Origin: an uncultured Acetatifactor sp.
GTDB lineage: Bacteria > Bacillota > Clostridia > Lachnospirales > Lachnospiraceae
Length of the DNA: 64,000 nucleotides
Direction of reading: 5' to 3'
Assembly (NCBI GenBank): GCA_949840935.1
Contig: CATKXX010000009.1
Span: 1 to 64,000 of the forward strand
Shown here: positions 13,046-22,489 of the stretch, in pieces
Layout of the letters: every line of letters starts with the position of its first letter
How positions within the stretch are numbered: position 1 is the stretch's first letter
Made by a program: the position numbers and the translations under genes
Notes under the pieces: model-generated
Told to the model about the DNA's origin: nothing
Database searches by the model: none
The model's input: the letters and a program-made list of their open reading frames with translations, nothing else

Positions 13046-13888
13046 CATATGTCATCAGCAGCACATGGTCCGCCGCCTCCCCCAGCGCCCGGTAATCCTT
13101 TCCCTCATACAAAAGCCCCGCCTGATCCGAGGACGTCTTGGGCGCCAGCGCCACAGAGGTATGGTATCCTGCGCTCCGCATGGCCTCCGCCACCTGCCGC
13201 ACAAACGCGGAAAAAGCGTCTCTGTCCTCCGCCAGTATATACTCAAAGTCAATATCCACTCCCTGATAGCCTTTTTCCTCCATGACAGCCAGAAGATTCT
13301 GTATCAGGCTGTCCCGATAGGCTTCATTATTGACCACGGAATGAATCAACTGATTGTTAAAATTCCCGTCAGGGCCAAAGGGCGTCAGAGTAAGCACCGG
13401 CTGTGTCCCGTACTGCAGCGCCTCCTGAATCATCCACGTATCCTCGCCGTAGGTCGGCGGTATCAATTCCCCCTCCATGGTAAACCCGTAAGAAAAAACG
13501 AGAAGCTCCGACAGATAAGGAAGCGTCTGCTCCAGCACCCACGCGCTGATAAAAGGATAGGCATAGCCGCCGACTGACACTGCCCTCCCCGGATTTCTCA
13601 CACTATCACTCACAAAAAGAGCTTGCCCCACAGCAAGCTCATAAGGATACTCCAACTGATTGTCATAAATGATCTGCTCCGCTCCGGCCCCGGTGGCGGA
13701 TGCAATCCTGTCCACCGTATCACCGGGCTTTACCACATAAATCTCCATAATAAGTCTCCCTCTACGACTGAGTCTTTGTAAGACCTTTACATCAATCTAT
13801 GCTGCCCGGTAACCCCGTATTCCTGATTGATTTTCCCATACAGCTCTATGCCGTAATATCCTTGCGGCCCTAACGGATGCAGCCCCAG

Positions 13889-13984
13889 CCTCATGCGGAC
13901 TCAGCCTCTCGCAGCCTCATGCGGCCCCAGCGGACTCAGCCTCTCGCAGCCTCATGCGGCCCCAGCGGACTCAGCCTCTCGCAG
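13889..13984. repeat. 35-bp tandem repeat, about 2.7 units
   Basis: Two full 35-bp units (13915-13949 and 13950-13984) are preceded by a 26-bp unit lacking CCCCAGCGG (13889-13914) and followed by a decayed copy. The repeat is GC-rich, non-coding, and lies between the 3' end of nth and the interrupted GH18 gene. The rest of 13749-14025 shows nothing else. Confidence 0.8.
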
Positions 13985-14025
13985 CCCCACGCAGTTCCAG
14001 CGGACGCATTCCCAGCGGTCATACG

Positions 14026-14661
14026 CTACAAACCGGCCTTTCTGCAGACATCCTGCAGGCAGCATTTATCACAGTATGGATGGGTTCTTGCGGTACAAAC
14101 CGCCCTGCCGTGTTCTACAAGGCGGTGACAGAAATCACTTCCCTCCTCCGGGGGAATGATCTTCCAGAGCTCCTTCTCCACCTTTGCAGGCTCCTTAATC
14201 CCATCCACCAGCCCCATACGGTTTACAAGGCGGATACAGTGAGTATCCGTCACAATGGCAGGCTTGCCAAATACATCCCCCATGATCAGGTTCGCGCTCT
14301 TTCTGCCCACTCCCGGCAGCGCCAGCAGCCTGTCAAAATCATCCGGCACCTTCCCGCCATACTCATCCCTGAGCATTTTCATGCAGGCGCTGATATCCCT
14401 GGCCTTGCTGTTTCCCAGCCCGCAGGGATGGACGATTTTTTCAATCTCCGCCACAGGCGCCTCCGCCAGCGCATTGACATCAGGAAAAACCCTGTACAGC
14501 TCCTCCACTACCACATTCACCCTGGCGTCCGTGCACTGTGCCGCCAGCCGCACGCTGACCAGCAGCTTCCAGGCCTGGTCATAGTCCAATGTACAGCCGG
14601 CATCCGGATATTCCCGTTTTAATCTCTCAATAATTTCCCCGGCACGCTGTTTCTTTGTCAT
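14026..14661 (-). CDS. nth: Endonuclease III (DNA glycosylase/AP lyase)
   Basis: 211 residues. The HhH motif LPGVGRKSANLIM (about 114-126) carries the catalytic Lys, and VTDTHC supplies the catalytic Asp. The C-terminal cluster C-x7-C-x2-C-x5-C is the 4Fe-4S site, with one residue more than the usual x6 in the first gap. It removes oxidised pyrimidines in base excision repair. It appears to be transcribed alone, away from the isochorismatase-family gene. Confidence 0.93.
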   Translation of the reverse strand: MTKKQRAGEIIERLKREYPDAGCTLDYDQAWKLLVSVRLAAQCTDARVNVVVEELYRVFPDVNALAEAPVAEIEKIVHPCGLGNSKARDISACMKMLRDEYGGKVPDDFDRLLALPGVGRKSANLIMGDVFGKPAIVTDTHCIRLVNRMGLVDGIKEPAKVEKELWKIIPPEEGSDFCHRLVEHGRAVCTARTHPYCDKCCLQDVCRKAGL

Positions 14662-14703
14662 TTGTATTTCATCCTCCTGTTTGACAGCTCACTGCGGGAT
14701 ATT

Positions 14704-15207
14704 TTATTCCCTGACACTGATCTGACACATCCTCATGGTAGCCAGCGCCGCCTCGTGGCTTTCAGGCGTCACTCCCGCGCAGCAGGAAGCGTCTACGCTC
14801 ACCTCGATTTCCGGGTACAACGCCTTGATGATCAATGCATTGGATACCACGCAGATATCCGTACACAGCCCCACAAGCTCCACTTCCTCCAGATGGTAAT
14901 CCCCCCAGCCCATATACCCGAAGGCAGGCTTATTGATATAGACAGCCCCGGGCACTTCCAGCCCTTCCGCCAGTTTCCAGCCCTCCGTCCCCTCTATGCA
15001 ATGCTCCACCGGAAGGTGCCTGCCCTCGTTTGTCTTCAGATAATCCTTTTGGTGCGTATCCCTGGTAAAGATGATCTCATCCCCGGCAGCCTGATACCGG
15101 GCGATTTTCTCCTTTACCCGATCCACGATGGCTTCCGCTTCCTTTGTCCCCAGGGAACCGTCAATAAAATCCCTCTGCATATCCACTACGATCAATGTTT
15201 TCTTCAT
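14704..15207 (-). CDS. Isochorismatase-family hydrolase (nicotinamidase-like)
   Basis: 167 residues from the ATG after GGAGG; an upstream in-frame ATG is unlikely. Landmarks: VVDMQRDFI (catalytic Asp, residue 8), FTRDTH, and the catalytic Cys in LVGLCTDICV. The acidic residue and Cys fit cysteine amidohydrolases such as nicotinamidase; the THQ-x-x-Y-x-x-T-x-EG-x-x-LP segment is close to the PncA metal-site region. Nicotinamidase would serve NAD salvage, but the family also covers other amides. Confidence 0.82.
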   Translation of the reverse strand: MKKTLIVVDMQRDFIDGSLGTKEAEAIVDRVKEKIARYQAAGDEIIFTRDTHQKDYLKTNEGRHLPVEHCIEGTEGWKLAEGLEVPGAVYINKPAFGYMGWGDYHLEEVELVGLCTDICVVSNALIIKALYPEIEVSVDASCCAGVTPESHEAALATMRMCQISVRE

Positions 15208-15519
15208 CCCTGTACCTCCGTTTGCTCCCGCATGTGCACCTGTCACGCTAAAGATGCACGATTTCCCTGCGTATGGCAAATATTTATTTTCTCCATATTA
15301 ACATATTCCGACGTGCCATGCAATTATCTGTGTGCTCACTCCGGCTTTCTCTTTTTCATAAAGCATTTCGCAGCAATGTCTGTGAGGCAAAATAACAGGT
15401 TGCAGACTGCCCTTTTTATGTTGTAAACTGTTATAAGGCAAAGCTCAGAAACGGAAACCCCATAACCTGTATATTTTGATTATTGATTTGCGCAGAAAGC
15501 AGCGCGGAAATGAGGCAAA
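15208..15519. other. Divergent intergenic region, nothing identified
   Basis: 312 bp between the leftward isochorismatase-family gene and the rightward nitroreductase gene. It must hold promoters for both, but I see no clear -35/-10 pair, no strong hairpin and no convincing small frame. Confidence 0.5.
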
Positions 15520-16113
15520 ATGATTCCTGCGATATTTGACAGACGAAGCATAAGGAAATTCCTGAATAAGCCAATTTCCCAAAATGACATTTCAGAGATT
15601 ATACAATGCGGCATGAAAGCTCCTTCCTCCAAAAACAGGCAGCCCTGGAAATATATTGTGGTACAGGGAAGTGCCCGGGAAGAAATGCTGAAGGTCTTCC
15701 GCCAGGGAATTGAGCGGGAAGAAAATGGGAACGCATTGCTGCCATTGAGTAAGCAGCATCTTGCTTCGGCCAGGCACACTGTTGATATCATGGCGGAAGC
15801 GCCCGTCATAATTTTCGTTGTCAATTTGCTGGGAAAAGAGATTTCAGCGGAATTGACACCGGAAGAACATATTTTTGAAATCTGCAATATCCAGTCCATA
15901 AGCGCTTCCATACAAAACATGCTTCTTGCCGCCACAGAGAAAGGCATCGGAAGCCTTTGGATATGTGACATTTACTTTGCATATCAGGAGCTCTGTGAAT
16001 GGCTGGGCAGCGACGGACAGCTGATTGCCGCCGTCGCTTTTGGCTATCCAGGGGAATCCCCTGAAGAAAGGCCGCGCCGGAAAACGGAGGACGTGGTTGA
16101 ATGGAGAAATTAG
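15520..16113 (+). CDS. Nitroreductase-family FMN oxidoreductase
   Basis: 197 residues. The N-terminal FDRRSIRKF FMN-binding motif, the APSSKNRQPW segment (about 35-44) and the late GIGSLWICD and AFGYPGE motifs are the standard nitroreductase landmarks. Members reduce nitroaromatics, quinones or flavins with NAD(P)H. The ribosome site is weak. It stands alone between divergent and convergent genes, so the substrate is unknown. Confidence 0.88.
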   Translation: MIPAIFDRRSIRKFLNKPISQNDISEIIQCGMKAPSSKNRQPWKYIVVQGSAREEMLKVFRQGIEREENGNALLPLSKQHLASARHTVDIMAEAPVIIFVVNLLGKEISAELTPEEHIFEICNIQSISASIQNMLLAATEKGIGSLWICDIYFAYQELCEWLGSDGQLIAAVAFGYPGESPEERPRRKTEDVVEWRN

Positions 16114-16143
16114 AATCGAAGCCCATTTAGATCAAATATTCTT

Positions 16144-16614
16144 TCATAGCCATAACGCTTCACTTAAGATTTTCTGTGCCCTGACGTCCTCCGTGCATAC
16201 CAGCTTTGCCAATAGCCACGCCCGCTCTTCCTCTGTCATCTCCGTGATCTTTTGTGCCGCGCGGGAATCTTGTACATTTTTTATGACCTCTCCCAGACAC
16301 TCCGCTTTGTATCCGGCACAATTCATAGTTTCCTGCCACGCCTGCCGTTTCTTTTCAAGGATTTCCAGCAAGGACTGTTTCGCTGTTTTCCCGTCAAGGA
16401 TCCCTTTAATCTCGTCGAGAGAAAATCCTAACGCTTTTAATTCCAACAGCGCATTTAACTGCTGCACCTGTTCTGCCGAATAATAACGATACCCGCTGGC
16501 GGCATCTACTTTCACCGGCTTAATGATTCCCTTCTTTTCATATATACGGATTGCTTTTCTGGAAACCCCAAAAAAGTCTGCGATTTCACCGATCAGCATA
16601 AGGCCATTTTTCAT
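16144..16614 (-). CDS. MerR-family transcriptional regulator
   Basis: 156 residues. The winged HTH (LMLIGEIADFFGVSRKAIRI, then YEKKGIIKP and SGYRYYS) occupies residues 5-55, and a coiled-coil dimer helix follows (about 80-120). It lies 9 bp after the ABC transporter genes and is probably the last gene of that operon, suggesting it senses a compound the transporter exports. Confidence 0.88.
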   Translation of the reverse strand: MKNGLMLIGEIADFFGVSRKAIRIYEKKGIIKPVKVDAASGYRYYSAEQVQQLNALLELKALGFSLDEIKGILDGKTAKQSLLEILEKKRQAWQETMNCAGYKAECLGEVIKNVQDSRAAQKITEMTEEERAWLLAKLVCTEDVRAQKILSEALWL

Positions 16615-16623
16615 AAATTTCTC

Positions 16624-17577
16624 CTAATCCTCAAGTGTATCATTCATCCTTTTTACACAGACCGCATTTGCTTTCAGATTGTTCAAACAGGTTATGAGCA
16701 TGAACAATCCCGATAAAACGGACCCCCTGACTTGAAAGCAGTATACTGCATCTGAAAATGCCATATTCCCATTATAAATCAATCTGTATCCCATGTACAG
16801 GATCATAAGATACCCCCCAATCCCAAATAAACGCATGCTCATATCGCTTACAGCCTTTCTCACATGCATTTTCATATTTATTTTCATGAGCCTTCTGCTG
16901 CTCTCGGCACAGCTTTTCATCATCAGCCCCTGGGCGTCATATAGCAGGATTGCATCCGCGTCCGTGAGCAGCGGCTCGATTGCGAAAGTATTCTCAGCCA
17001 TAGCATTTTGAGATTCTTCTTTTAATCTGGGAATCGCTTTCAACACAAGCTTATCATTGATCATTAATTGTGGAATCGCAAATATTCCTGTGATCCCTAG
17101 AAAAAGCAAATTACTCCTGAACATCAAAAGACAGGACAATACCGTGTTTATGGCAGCGACCGCCAGATGGGGAATGTTCATGGGCCCGTTCATCATTATA
17201 AAAGCCGCCTGTATGTCACTGTTTAATCTTGTAATCCAGTCACCGCTAAAACGGTATTCTATCCGCCTGAGCGGCAGGCTCAATATTTTTTCAAACATCC
17301 TTTTCTGAAGCCAGACCTCCACTTTGGCGGAAAACGATGCATATCTCACCCATATCATTCCATTATAGACAAACAGCATCGCGCACAGCAGGCCATATCC
17401 TGCGCATAGCCTTAAAAGTGCGTTGGGCTCCTCCGTTTCCAGGCAGTCAAAAACGGATTTCATCAAATTTGCCAGCAGCCAGGTTCTGAAAGCATCGAAC
17501 GGGGATCGCAGCAAAAGCAAAAATATGTATTTACGCCAAAGCCCCATTCTCCTGACCAATTTACTGAGATCACCCAC
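16624..17577 (-). CDS. ABC exporter membrane subunit without its ATPase domain
   Basis: 317 residues from the GTG at 17577, which overlaps the ATPase stop by 8 bp. Six membrane helices of the type I exporter fold are present (an ERSGDWI-like segment, here RFSGDWITRLNSD, marks the usual region), and it ends at RMNDTLED, where an ATPase domain normally begins. It looks like a full exporter subunit that lost or never had its ATPase, so it probably shares the single ATPase encoded upstream. Confidence 0.82.
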   Translation of the reverse strand: MGDLSKLVRRMGLWRKYIFLLLLRSPFDAFRTWLLANLMKSVFDCLETEEPNALLRLCAGYGLLCAMLFVYNGMIWVRYASFSAKVEVWLQKRMFEKILSLPLRRIEYRFSGDWITRLNSDIQAAFIMMNGPMNIPHLAVAAINTVLSCLLMFRSNLLFLGITGIFAIPQLMINDKLVLKAIPRLKEESQNAMAENTFAIEPLLTDADAILLYDAQGLMMKSCAESSRRLMKINMKMHVRKAVSDMSMRLFGIGGYLMILYMGYRLIYNGNMAFSDAVYCFQVRGSVLSGLFMLITCLNNLKANAVCVKRMNDTLED

Positions 17578-18217
17578 GAGCCATCCTTCCTCCCTCCATC
17601 CGGTAAATGGTATAGCTGTCGTCCAGCGTTTCCTGATGATGGGTAACATGTACCACTGTCCTTCCATCCGTCAGTCTGCATAATGCCTCCAGAACGGAAT
17701 ATCCGGTATCCTGATCCAGGGCCGAGACCGGCTCATCCAGCAAAACTATCGGGGCATCCTTACAAAGCGCCCTGGCTATCTGGATCCTCTGAGCCTGTCC
17801 GCCGGACACCTGATTCCCACGTTCTCCCACATTGGTGTCCAGCCCGTCCGGAAGCGTCTCAATCCATTTTGTGAGGCTTGCACTCTGGCAGGCTGCCCAT
17901 ACCATTTCATCCGAAACGGCATGGCCGCAGGTAATATTATCCCTTACAGACAGAGGAAAAAGGCTGTTATTCTGCATTACAAGCGCCGTCTTCTTTCTGA
18001 TATTCTCAGGGGAATGTTCGCCTGCTATGACAGCCTTTCCGCTGTCAGGCTCATAAAGACCAGCAAGGATTTTCAACAGAGTGCTCTTACCACATCCGCT
18101 GTCCCCCACAATTCCGATATGCTCGCCGGGCCGCGCCCTGAGTGACAGATTTTTTATCACTGCATGATTCTCATAAGAAAATGAAATGTTGTCTAAATAA
18201 ACCGCGTATCGAACCAT
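17570..18217 (-). CDS. ABC exporter ATPase subunit
   Basis: 215 residues with every ABC motif: Walker A GDSGCGKST (about 38-46), Q-loop VMQNN, signature VSGGQ, Walker B IVLLDEP and the H-loop His in VTHH. It lies between two membrane subunit genes and overlaps both (25 bp and 8 bp). The N-terminal YLDNISFSYE strand is typical of ATPase halves cut from exporter fusions. Confidence 0.92.
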   Translation of the reverse strand: MVRYAVYLDNISFSYENHAVIKNLSLRARPGEHIGIVGDSGCGKSTLLKILAGLYEPDSGKAVIAGEHSPENIRKKTALVMQNNSLFPLSVRDNITCGHAVSDEMVWAACQSASLTKWIETLPDGLDTNVGERGNQVSGGQAQRIQIARALCKDAPIVLLDEPVSALDQDTGYSVLEALCRLTDGRTVVHVTHHQETLDDSYTIYRMEGGRMARG

Positions 18218-19146
18218 ATTTTTCCCTCCAATCTGTCAACAGATGCGCTAAAGCGCCGGAAACCGGCATAAATCCCCGGCATATTCTGCAAGAAGCCTGA
18301 AACATTTCCCGATAAATTAATGAATATATAAAAAGTCCCCATGCTTATTTTTCCATTTATCACCATAGCTCCGCCAAATCCAAGCAATATCAAAAGCGGT
18401 ACAAAGGAAAGCACTCCTGAAAGAGACATAAGTCCGGCAGAGATCCGTTCTTTCTTAACACTGGAAGCTCCCCATTCGGAAAGATTTTCCTTCACGGCGC
18501 TCTTGATCAGCCCATATGCGTCATAAATTTGAATCACCGGAAACAATTCCAAAATCTCGCCTGCCAGCCCGTTGATCTTTTTTCTGCAATTCTGGCATTG
18601 CTGCGTATAATTTTTAATCACCTTACTCGAAAGAGAACAATATAGGATCAGTGGAATCACCGGAAAGACAGAAAGCATAGCCAGTTTATAATTCTGACCA
18701 AACAAAAAAATAACAGTGACAACAAATGTGCCAAACTGCTTCATCAATGAAAACAGATTTTCACTCAGATATTCGGAAATGTCTTTTAGCTCATTTTGCA
18801 TGGCGGACTGTTCTTCTCCCACATTAAGCCCTGAGAGCGTCTGAATGTCGCTTTGCAGGTAATGTCCGACATATCCCATCCGCATTTCATGTGCAAATAT
18901 TTCGCAGGTACAGGAGGATAGATACGATGATAGAAACTCGCTTATTGTATGTATTAGGACAATCCATATCCCGGCTGTAAAGAAGATATCCATTCCACTC
19001 TCTAAGTCTGCATTTCCCAGAATGTCCAACAGCCGCGCCAGAAATTTGTTCCAACATAAATTAAAAACAACAGACAGGAAAGTAAACAGAACCGCTGTCA
19101 TGAAAAGGAGTTTGTGCAATGGAATGAGCTGTTTCAAAATTTTCAT
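18193..19146 (-). CDS. ABC exporter membrane subunit, first of the operon
   Basis: 317 residues with six predicted helices of the type I exporter fold, coupling-helix region around GEEQSAMQNELKDISEYLSE and an end at RLEGKIWFD, again the normal domain boundary. It overlaps the ATPase gene by 25 bp. Together with 17570-18217 and 16624-17577 it forms a TMD-NBD-TMD set. Substrate unknown; antimicrobial peptide or drug export is usual for such MerR-linked sets. Confidence 0.85.
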   Translation of the reverse strand: MKILKQLIPLHKLLFMTAVLFTFLSVVFNLCWNKFLARLLDILGNADLESGMDIFFTAGIWIVLIHTISEFLSSYLSSCTCEIFAHEMRMGYVGHYLQSDIQTLSGLNVGEEQSAMQNELKDISEYLSENLFSLMKQFGTFVVTVIFLFGQNYKLAMLSVFPVIPLILYCSLSSKVIKNYTQQCQNCRKKINGLAGEILELFPVIQIYDAYGLIKSAVKENLSEWGASSVKKERISAGLMSLSGVLSFVPLLILLGFGGAMVINGKISMGTFYIFINLSGNVSGFLQNMPGIYAGFRRFSASVDRLEGKIWFDTRFI

Positions 19147-19340
19147 AAAAATTCTCCTGCCGCCTTTTGGGGAATTGCCCTGACTTTAGTGAAATCCACT
19201 TCCCCTATAGCGTAAGCCATGCCCCAGGGGCAAGGTCAAGCAGGAAAACAATTTTCTATTAAGAAAACAGAGCTCCCTTCGGCAGCCTGTTTTCCGGAAA
19301 TGGCTGGACAAGGCAGGCCGTCTCCAAATGGAAACAGGGA

Positions 19341-20000
19341 CTATAGCGCTTCCTTCCACATAAAATATATTTCCTTTGCGCTGTCAAACGCGGATATAAT
19401 GTGCTCCAAAATATCCCGCTTATAAAATACGGTGCCAAGGCTTTCTTCCCGCGTGAAAGAAATCCTTTTGCGCTCCAGCCATTCCTGTAAAATAATGTCT
19501 TCGTCGGGATAAGCTGCCCTTTTATATTTTTCTCCGCGGATTTCCAGTAATCCCGCCCTGTTGAAATCTTCAATGACTCTTTTTGCGAAATGCCTGTTAT
19601 CCAGGATATACTCCCGGATTCTGTTCATTCCGCCTGCATCCGGGTGATAGAGGTTCAGGCCGTATTTGTATCCGTCCAGGGACGCGTCGAAAAAGAATCC
19701 CGCTGCGTTTTTCTGACCTGTCCCATTCCACTTGAACCGTATGTAAAAATACTCCTTTACAGGCGTCCCGCGGGAGAAACGAGCGTCGTTATACGCGGAA
19801 GAAATGCATCTCCTTTTATTGCCCAGAAGGTCCCCGTCAATGCCGCTGAAATAGCGATATAATTCAAAATACATTTCCTCCAGGGGGATTTTCACCCCCT
19901 CAAGATACAGCTGCGCATTGTCCTGATATGTCTTCTTACTGTTTTCCCTGCGGATTGCCTCATAAAACAGTATGGTAGATTCGTTAAATCCCTGAAACAT
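19341..20000 (-). CDS. DUF2461-family protein
   Basis: 219 residues; MFQGFNESTILFYEAIRREN at the start and the KRRCISSAYNDARFS and EYFYIRF segments match DUF2461, a family of unknown function with an alpha/beta fold. It is 12 bp downstream of the S51-type peptidase gene and belongs to the same three-gene operon led by an XRE regulator. Confidence 0.8.
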   Translation of the reverse strand: MFQGFNESTILFYEAIRRENSKKTYQDNAQLYLEGVKIPLEEMYFELYRYFSGIDGDLLGNKRRCISSAYNDARFSRGTPVKEYFYIRFKWNGTGQKNAAGFFFDASLDGYKYGLNLYHPDAGGMNRIREYILDNRHFAKRVIEDFNRAGLLEIRGEKYKRAAYPDEDIILQEWLERKRISFTREESLGTVFYKRDILEHIISAFDSAKEIYFMWKEAL

Positions 20001-20012
20001 GCTGTCTTCTTC

Positions 20013-20573
20013 CTATTCTCCGATTATTTCCAGCCCATCCGGAAAATCCCGTATTACAAGGGCACATGTATTGGTAAGCCGTACATTCTTTTTTAACGGA
20101 TACGCCAGCTTCCCCCTTCTTTCCCCCGTTTCACAGTGAACATCCAGCTTTGTATCGATCAAGCCCAGGTTATTCTCAATATTATTGGAGAAAATAAGGC
20201 TTCCGGCACTCACTCCGATTACCAGGCCGTTGTCATGGATATACTCCGTTAAAGACTTGTCAAACAGAGTGGCATGGATTCTTTCCAGCAGATAATATGT
20301 GTTTCCGCCGCACAAATACACCACATCATATTGCCTCAGCTTCTCCGTTTCCATTCCGGCATGTAAGTCAAAAACGTCGATATTCTTATCTGGTATACCG
20401 CATTTTAACAGGTCGTTCATGCATTTGGGCAAAACCTCTATGGCGCCTGCATCGATTGCCGCCGTAGGGATAAACAGCGCTTTTACCAGGGACATATCTT
20501 TCCCTGCCATATCCAAAAAGCACTCTTTGATTTCTTCCGTTTCCAAACCTGCTGATGTCAATAATACTCTCAT
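20013..20573 (-). CDS. Peptidase S51-family (dipeptidase E / cyanophycinase-like) protein
   Basis: 186 residues. The Ser nucleophile lies in the elbow IGVSAGSLIF (about 118-127), and YLCGGNTYYLL is the preceding family motif. The fold is shared with class I glutamine amidotransferases. The likely role is hydrolysis of an N-terminal Asp dipeptide or a related amide. It is 9 bp from the XRE gene upstream. Confidence 0.85.
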   Translation of the reverse strand: MRVLLTSAGLETEEIKECFLDMAGKDMSLVKALFIPTAAIDAGAIEVLPKCMNDLLKCGIPDKNIDVFDLHAGMETEKLRQYDVVYLCGGNTYYLLERIHATLFDKSLTEYIHDNGLVIGVSAGSLIFSNNIENNLGLIDTKLDVHCETGERRGKLAYPLKKNVRLTNTCALVIRDFPDGLEIIGE

Positions 20574-20582
20574 ACTGCCTCC

Positions 20583-21200
20583 TTATTCCGGCCAATTCAT
20601 CTGTTCATCGGAAATCCCTGATTTCCTGCATTCACTGCGCACATATTCCTTTTCGGCCTGATTCCCTATCCGGTATTTTAATATCTTATCTTTCAGCACA
20701 ATGTATTTTACATTGTCCGCCTTAAAGTCCACAAACCAATGATTCCCTGTATCGGGCTCCGACAGCATGACCTTTGAAACCTGCTCCGGGAAATCCTCCC
20801 TGGCGCAGGTAAAGAATAATGCCGTCCAGTATCTGGGCTTCCCGCCGGTATTCCATAATTCCACTTTGTGGATATTAAGGATGTCAAGGATGCTGTCGTC
20901 CTCTACGCTTTCTTTGATCAATATCCCTTCATACAATCCCCGCTTCTTCTTTTGAACCGCGTTGCTGCTGCAGCCGGGAACCTCTTTCACCGCGTGTAAC
21001 GTCAGCTCATCTTTTAACAATATATCCATGGATACACGGAAGGTTTCTCCCAGGATCAACAGCTTTTCCGTCTCCGGCAGCGCAATGTCAGCTTCCCATT
21101 TCGATATGGACTGCCTGCTGACGCTGCAGATTTCCGCAAGTTCTTCCTGCGTCATTCCGTTTGCTTTTCTTAATTCCACGATTTTTTCCGACAATTTCAT
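20583..21200 (-). CDS. XRE-family regulator with a C-terminal sensor-like domain
   Basis: 205 residues from the ATG after GGAGG. The HTH ([20 protein letters not shown], about 15-34) is followed by W-E-x-DIALPE and a [10 protein letters not shown] linker; the C-terminal 110 residues (from about 95) form a beta-rich part of unknown family. It leads the operon with the S51-type and DUF2461 genes and probably regulates it. Confidence 0.83.
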   Translation of the reverse strand: MKLSEKIVELRKANGMTQEELAEICSVSRQSISKWEADIALPETEKLLILGETFRVSMDILLKDELTLHAVKEVPGCSSNAVQKKKRGLYEGILIKESVEDDSILDILNIHKVELWNTGGKPRYWTALFFTCAREDFPEQVSKVMLSEPDTGNHWFVDFKADNVKYIVLKDKILKYRIGNQAEKEYVRSECRKSGISDEQMNWPE

Positions 21201-21400
21201 CACCACACCTCCTCTCTCTGTCCTCAAAATCAGTAACTGTCCCTTTCTGAACGGTCATTTATATTATACCTGTTGGCAATGCACTTTACCACCAACAGGA
21301 ACGTGCTTTTCTGCAACCTGCAGTTGCAGGCTGAAAATTTATCCTGCGCCAAACCTACGGACAATTAAGGTGGATTATACTGAATCATTTCCCGCATTGG

Positions 21401-21430
21401 AAAAGAGACCGGTATTTCCGGTCTCTTTAA
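21401..21430 (-). terminator. Terminator after the alpha/alpha-toroid gene
   Basis: Perfect 11-bp arms (AAAGAGACCGG / CCGGTCTCTTT) with an AAATA loop and a T run on the minus strand. Two further imperfect hairpins near 21268-21340 have no assigned role. Confidence 0.8.
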
Positions 21431-21469
21431 ATGGATGCAGTCTCTCAGCAGTGATTCCGCGTATCACCT

Positions 21470-22393
21470 TTAAAGCCCCTCAATGGCTTTCAGGTACAGC
21501 AGCTTCTTGATCAGGATATCACTCTTCCACCAATTGGCGGCAATTTCATACTCCTTATCCTCCGTATACCACTGCCAGGGGACGATAAAGGAGCCGTCGG
21601 GAAGCTGGCTCTCCCTTATATGGTTGCATTCCGCAATGGCAGCTTCCGCATGATCCGCATAAAAGGGGCTGTTTTTCGAGGCAATGAACTGCGAAGGAAA
21701 TGCACAATAATCTGTCTTCCACTTCTCCGTATCCCCACAGATATTATAATCCACCTGCTCCTTCAGTTTCTTGAGGAACGCCCCCATATCGAACAGCTGA
21801 GCTCCCGCCTCCGCGCAGTATTGGTACAGGCGGATAAAACAGCTTGTCACATGCATTTCCTCAAAGGGCTCCCTGGCCAGGAACCACTCCGCCGCCTGCT
21901 TCGCAATCTCACATCCCTTCTGATGAAGGCTGCTGCCCGCTTCCGCATATTTCACTATAAATCCCGCCAGACATGCCGTAGGGTTATAGGCGAAGCTGCT
22001 GCCCTTTTCCGGGTCATACTTCCACCAGACGGCGCCGGGATAATCGTTGTTGGAGGGAATGGTGTTAAGCCACTGGTTCTCTGAGTCGTCAAAGTCAGCG
22101 CCGCTTTCCAGATAACGCAGAATACCGCGGATGACCGGGCTGCTCCCATCCGTCATCCTCACCTCCCGCAGTATTTCCGTCGCCGCCCAGGTCTGAAGGG
22201 GACTGGAACCGGGGTTAAAGCAGTCCGCCTCCAGCCCGTGCCCGAAGCCGCCGTCCTCATTCTGATATGCCGCAAGCGCTTTCAGCACCCCGTTCCTGGA
22301 ACCGTTCTCAAAATGGAACTGCCAGCGGGCAAAGTCCAGGGGCCTTGCATTCCGGTAAATAAAGTCCTTTGCTCTCTCAAATGTGTCTGTCAT
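21470..22393 (-). CDS. Alpha/alpha-toroid protein (prenyltransferase/squalene-oxidase-like repeats)
   Basis: 307 residues. Repeated helical hairpins with YQNEDGGFGHG (about 42-52) and SQLPDGSFIVPW late in the chain resemble terpenoid-cyclase/prenyltransferase toroids, but no DxDD or similar catalytic motif is seen. Such proteins in Clostridia are uncharacterised. A strong terminator follows, and the gene appears monocistronic. Confidence 0.65.
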   Translation of the reverse strand: MTDTFERAKDFIYRNARPLDFARWQFHFENGSRNGVLKALAAYQNEDGGFGHGLEADCFNPGSSPLQTWAATEILREVRMTDGSSPVIRGILRYLESGADFDDSENQWLNTIPSNNDYPGAVWWKYDPEKGSSFAYNPTACLAGFIVKYAEAGSSLHQKGCEIAKQAAEWFLAREPFEEMHVTSCFIRLYQYCAEAGAQLFDMGAFLKKLKEQVDYNICGDTEKWKTDYCAFPSQFIASKNSPFYADHAEAAIAECNHIRESQLPDGSFIVPWQWYTEDKEYEIAANWWKSDILIKKLLYLKAIEGL

Positions 22394-22489
22394 AATATCT
22401 CCTTTCCGCAGCCTGAAAATCTCAGAGGAATTTATACCTGTAATCCATTCTCCCGCAATTCCTGGTAAATGTCTTGTATATTTCCGACA

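Larger units (their letters stand above)
12978..13748 (-). pseudogene. LysM / GH18 (YaaH/SleL-like) spore hydrolase, 5' part, interrupted by the element
   Basis: One LysM domain (residues 1-48, YVVKPGDTVDRIA) is followed by a GH18 catalytic domain from about residue 58, with the DxxDxDxE-type motif GVDIDFEY at 163-170 (catalytic Glu169). Family members are roughly 420-430 residues; here only about 238 belong to the family, then 15 residues of element sequence to a stop. YaaH/SleL proteins act on spore cortex peptidoglycan. The start follows AGGGAG. The rest of the gene should lie at the far end of the element; excision would restore it. Confidence 0.85.
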
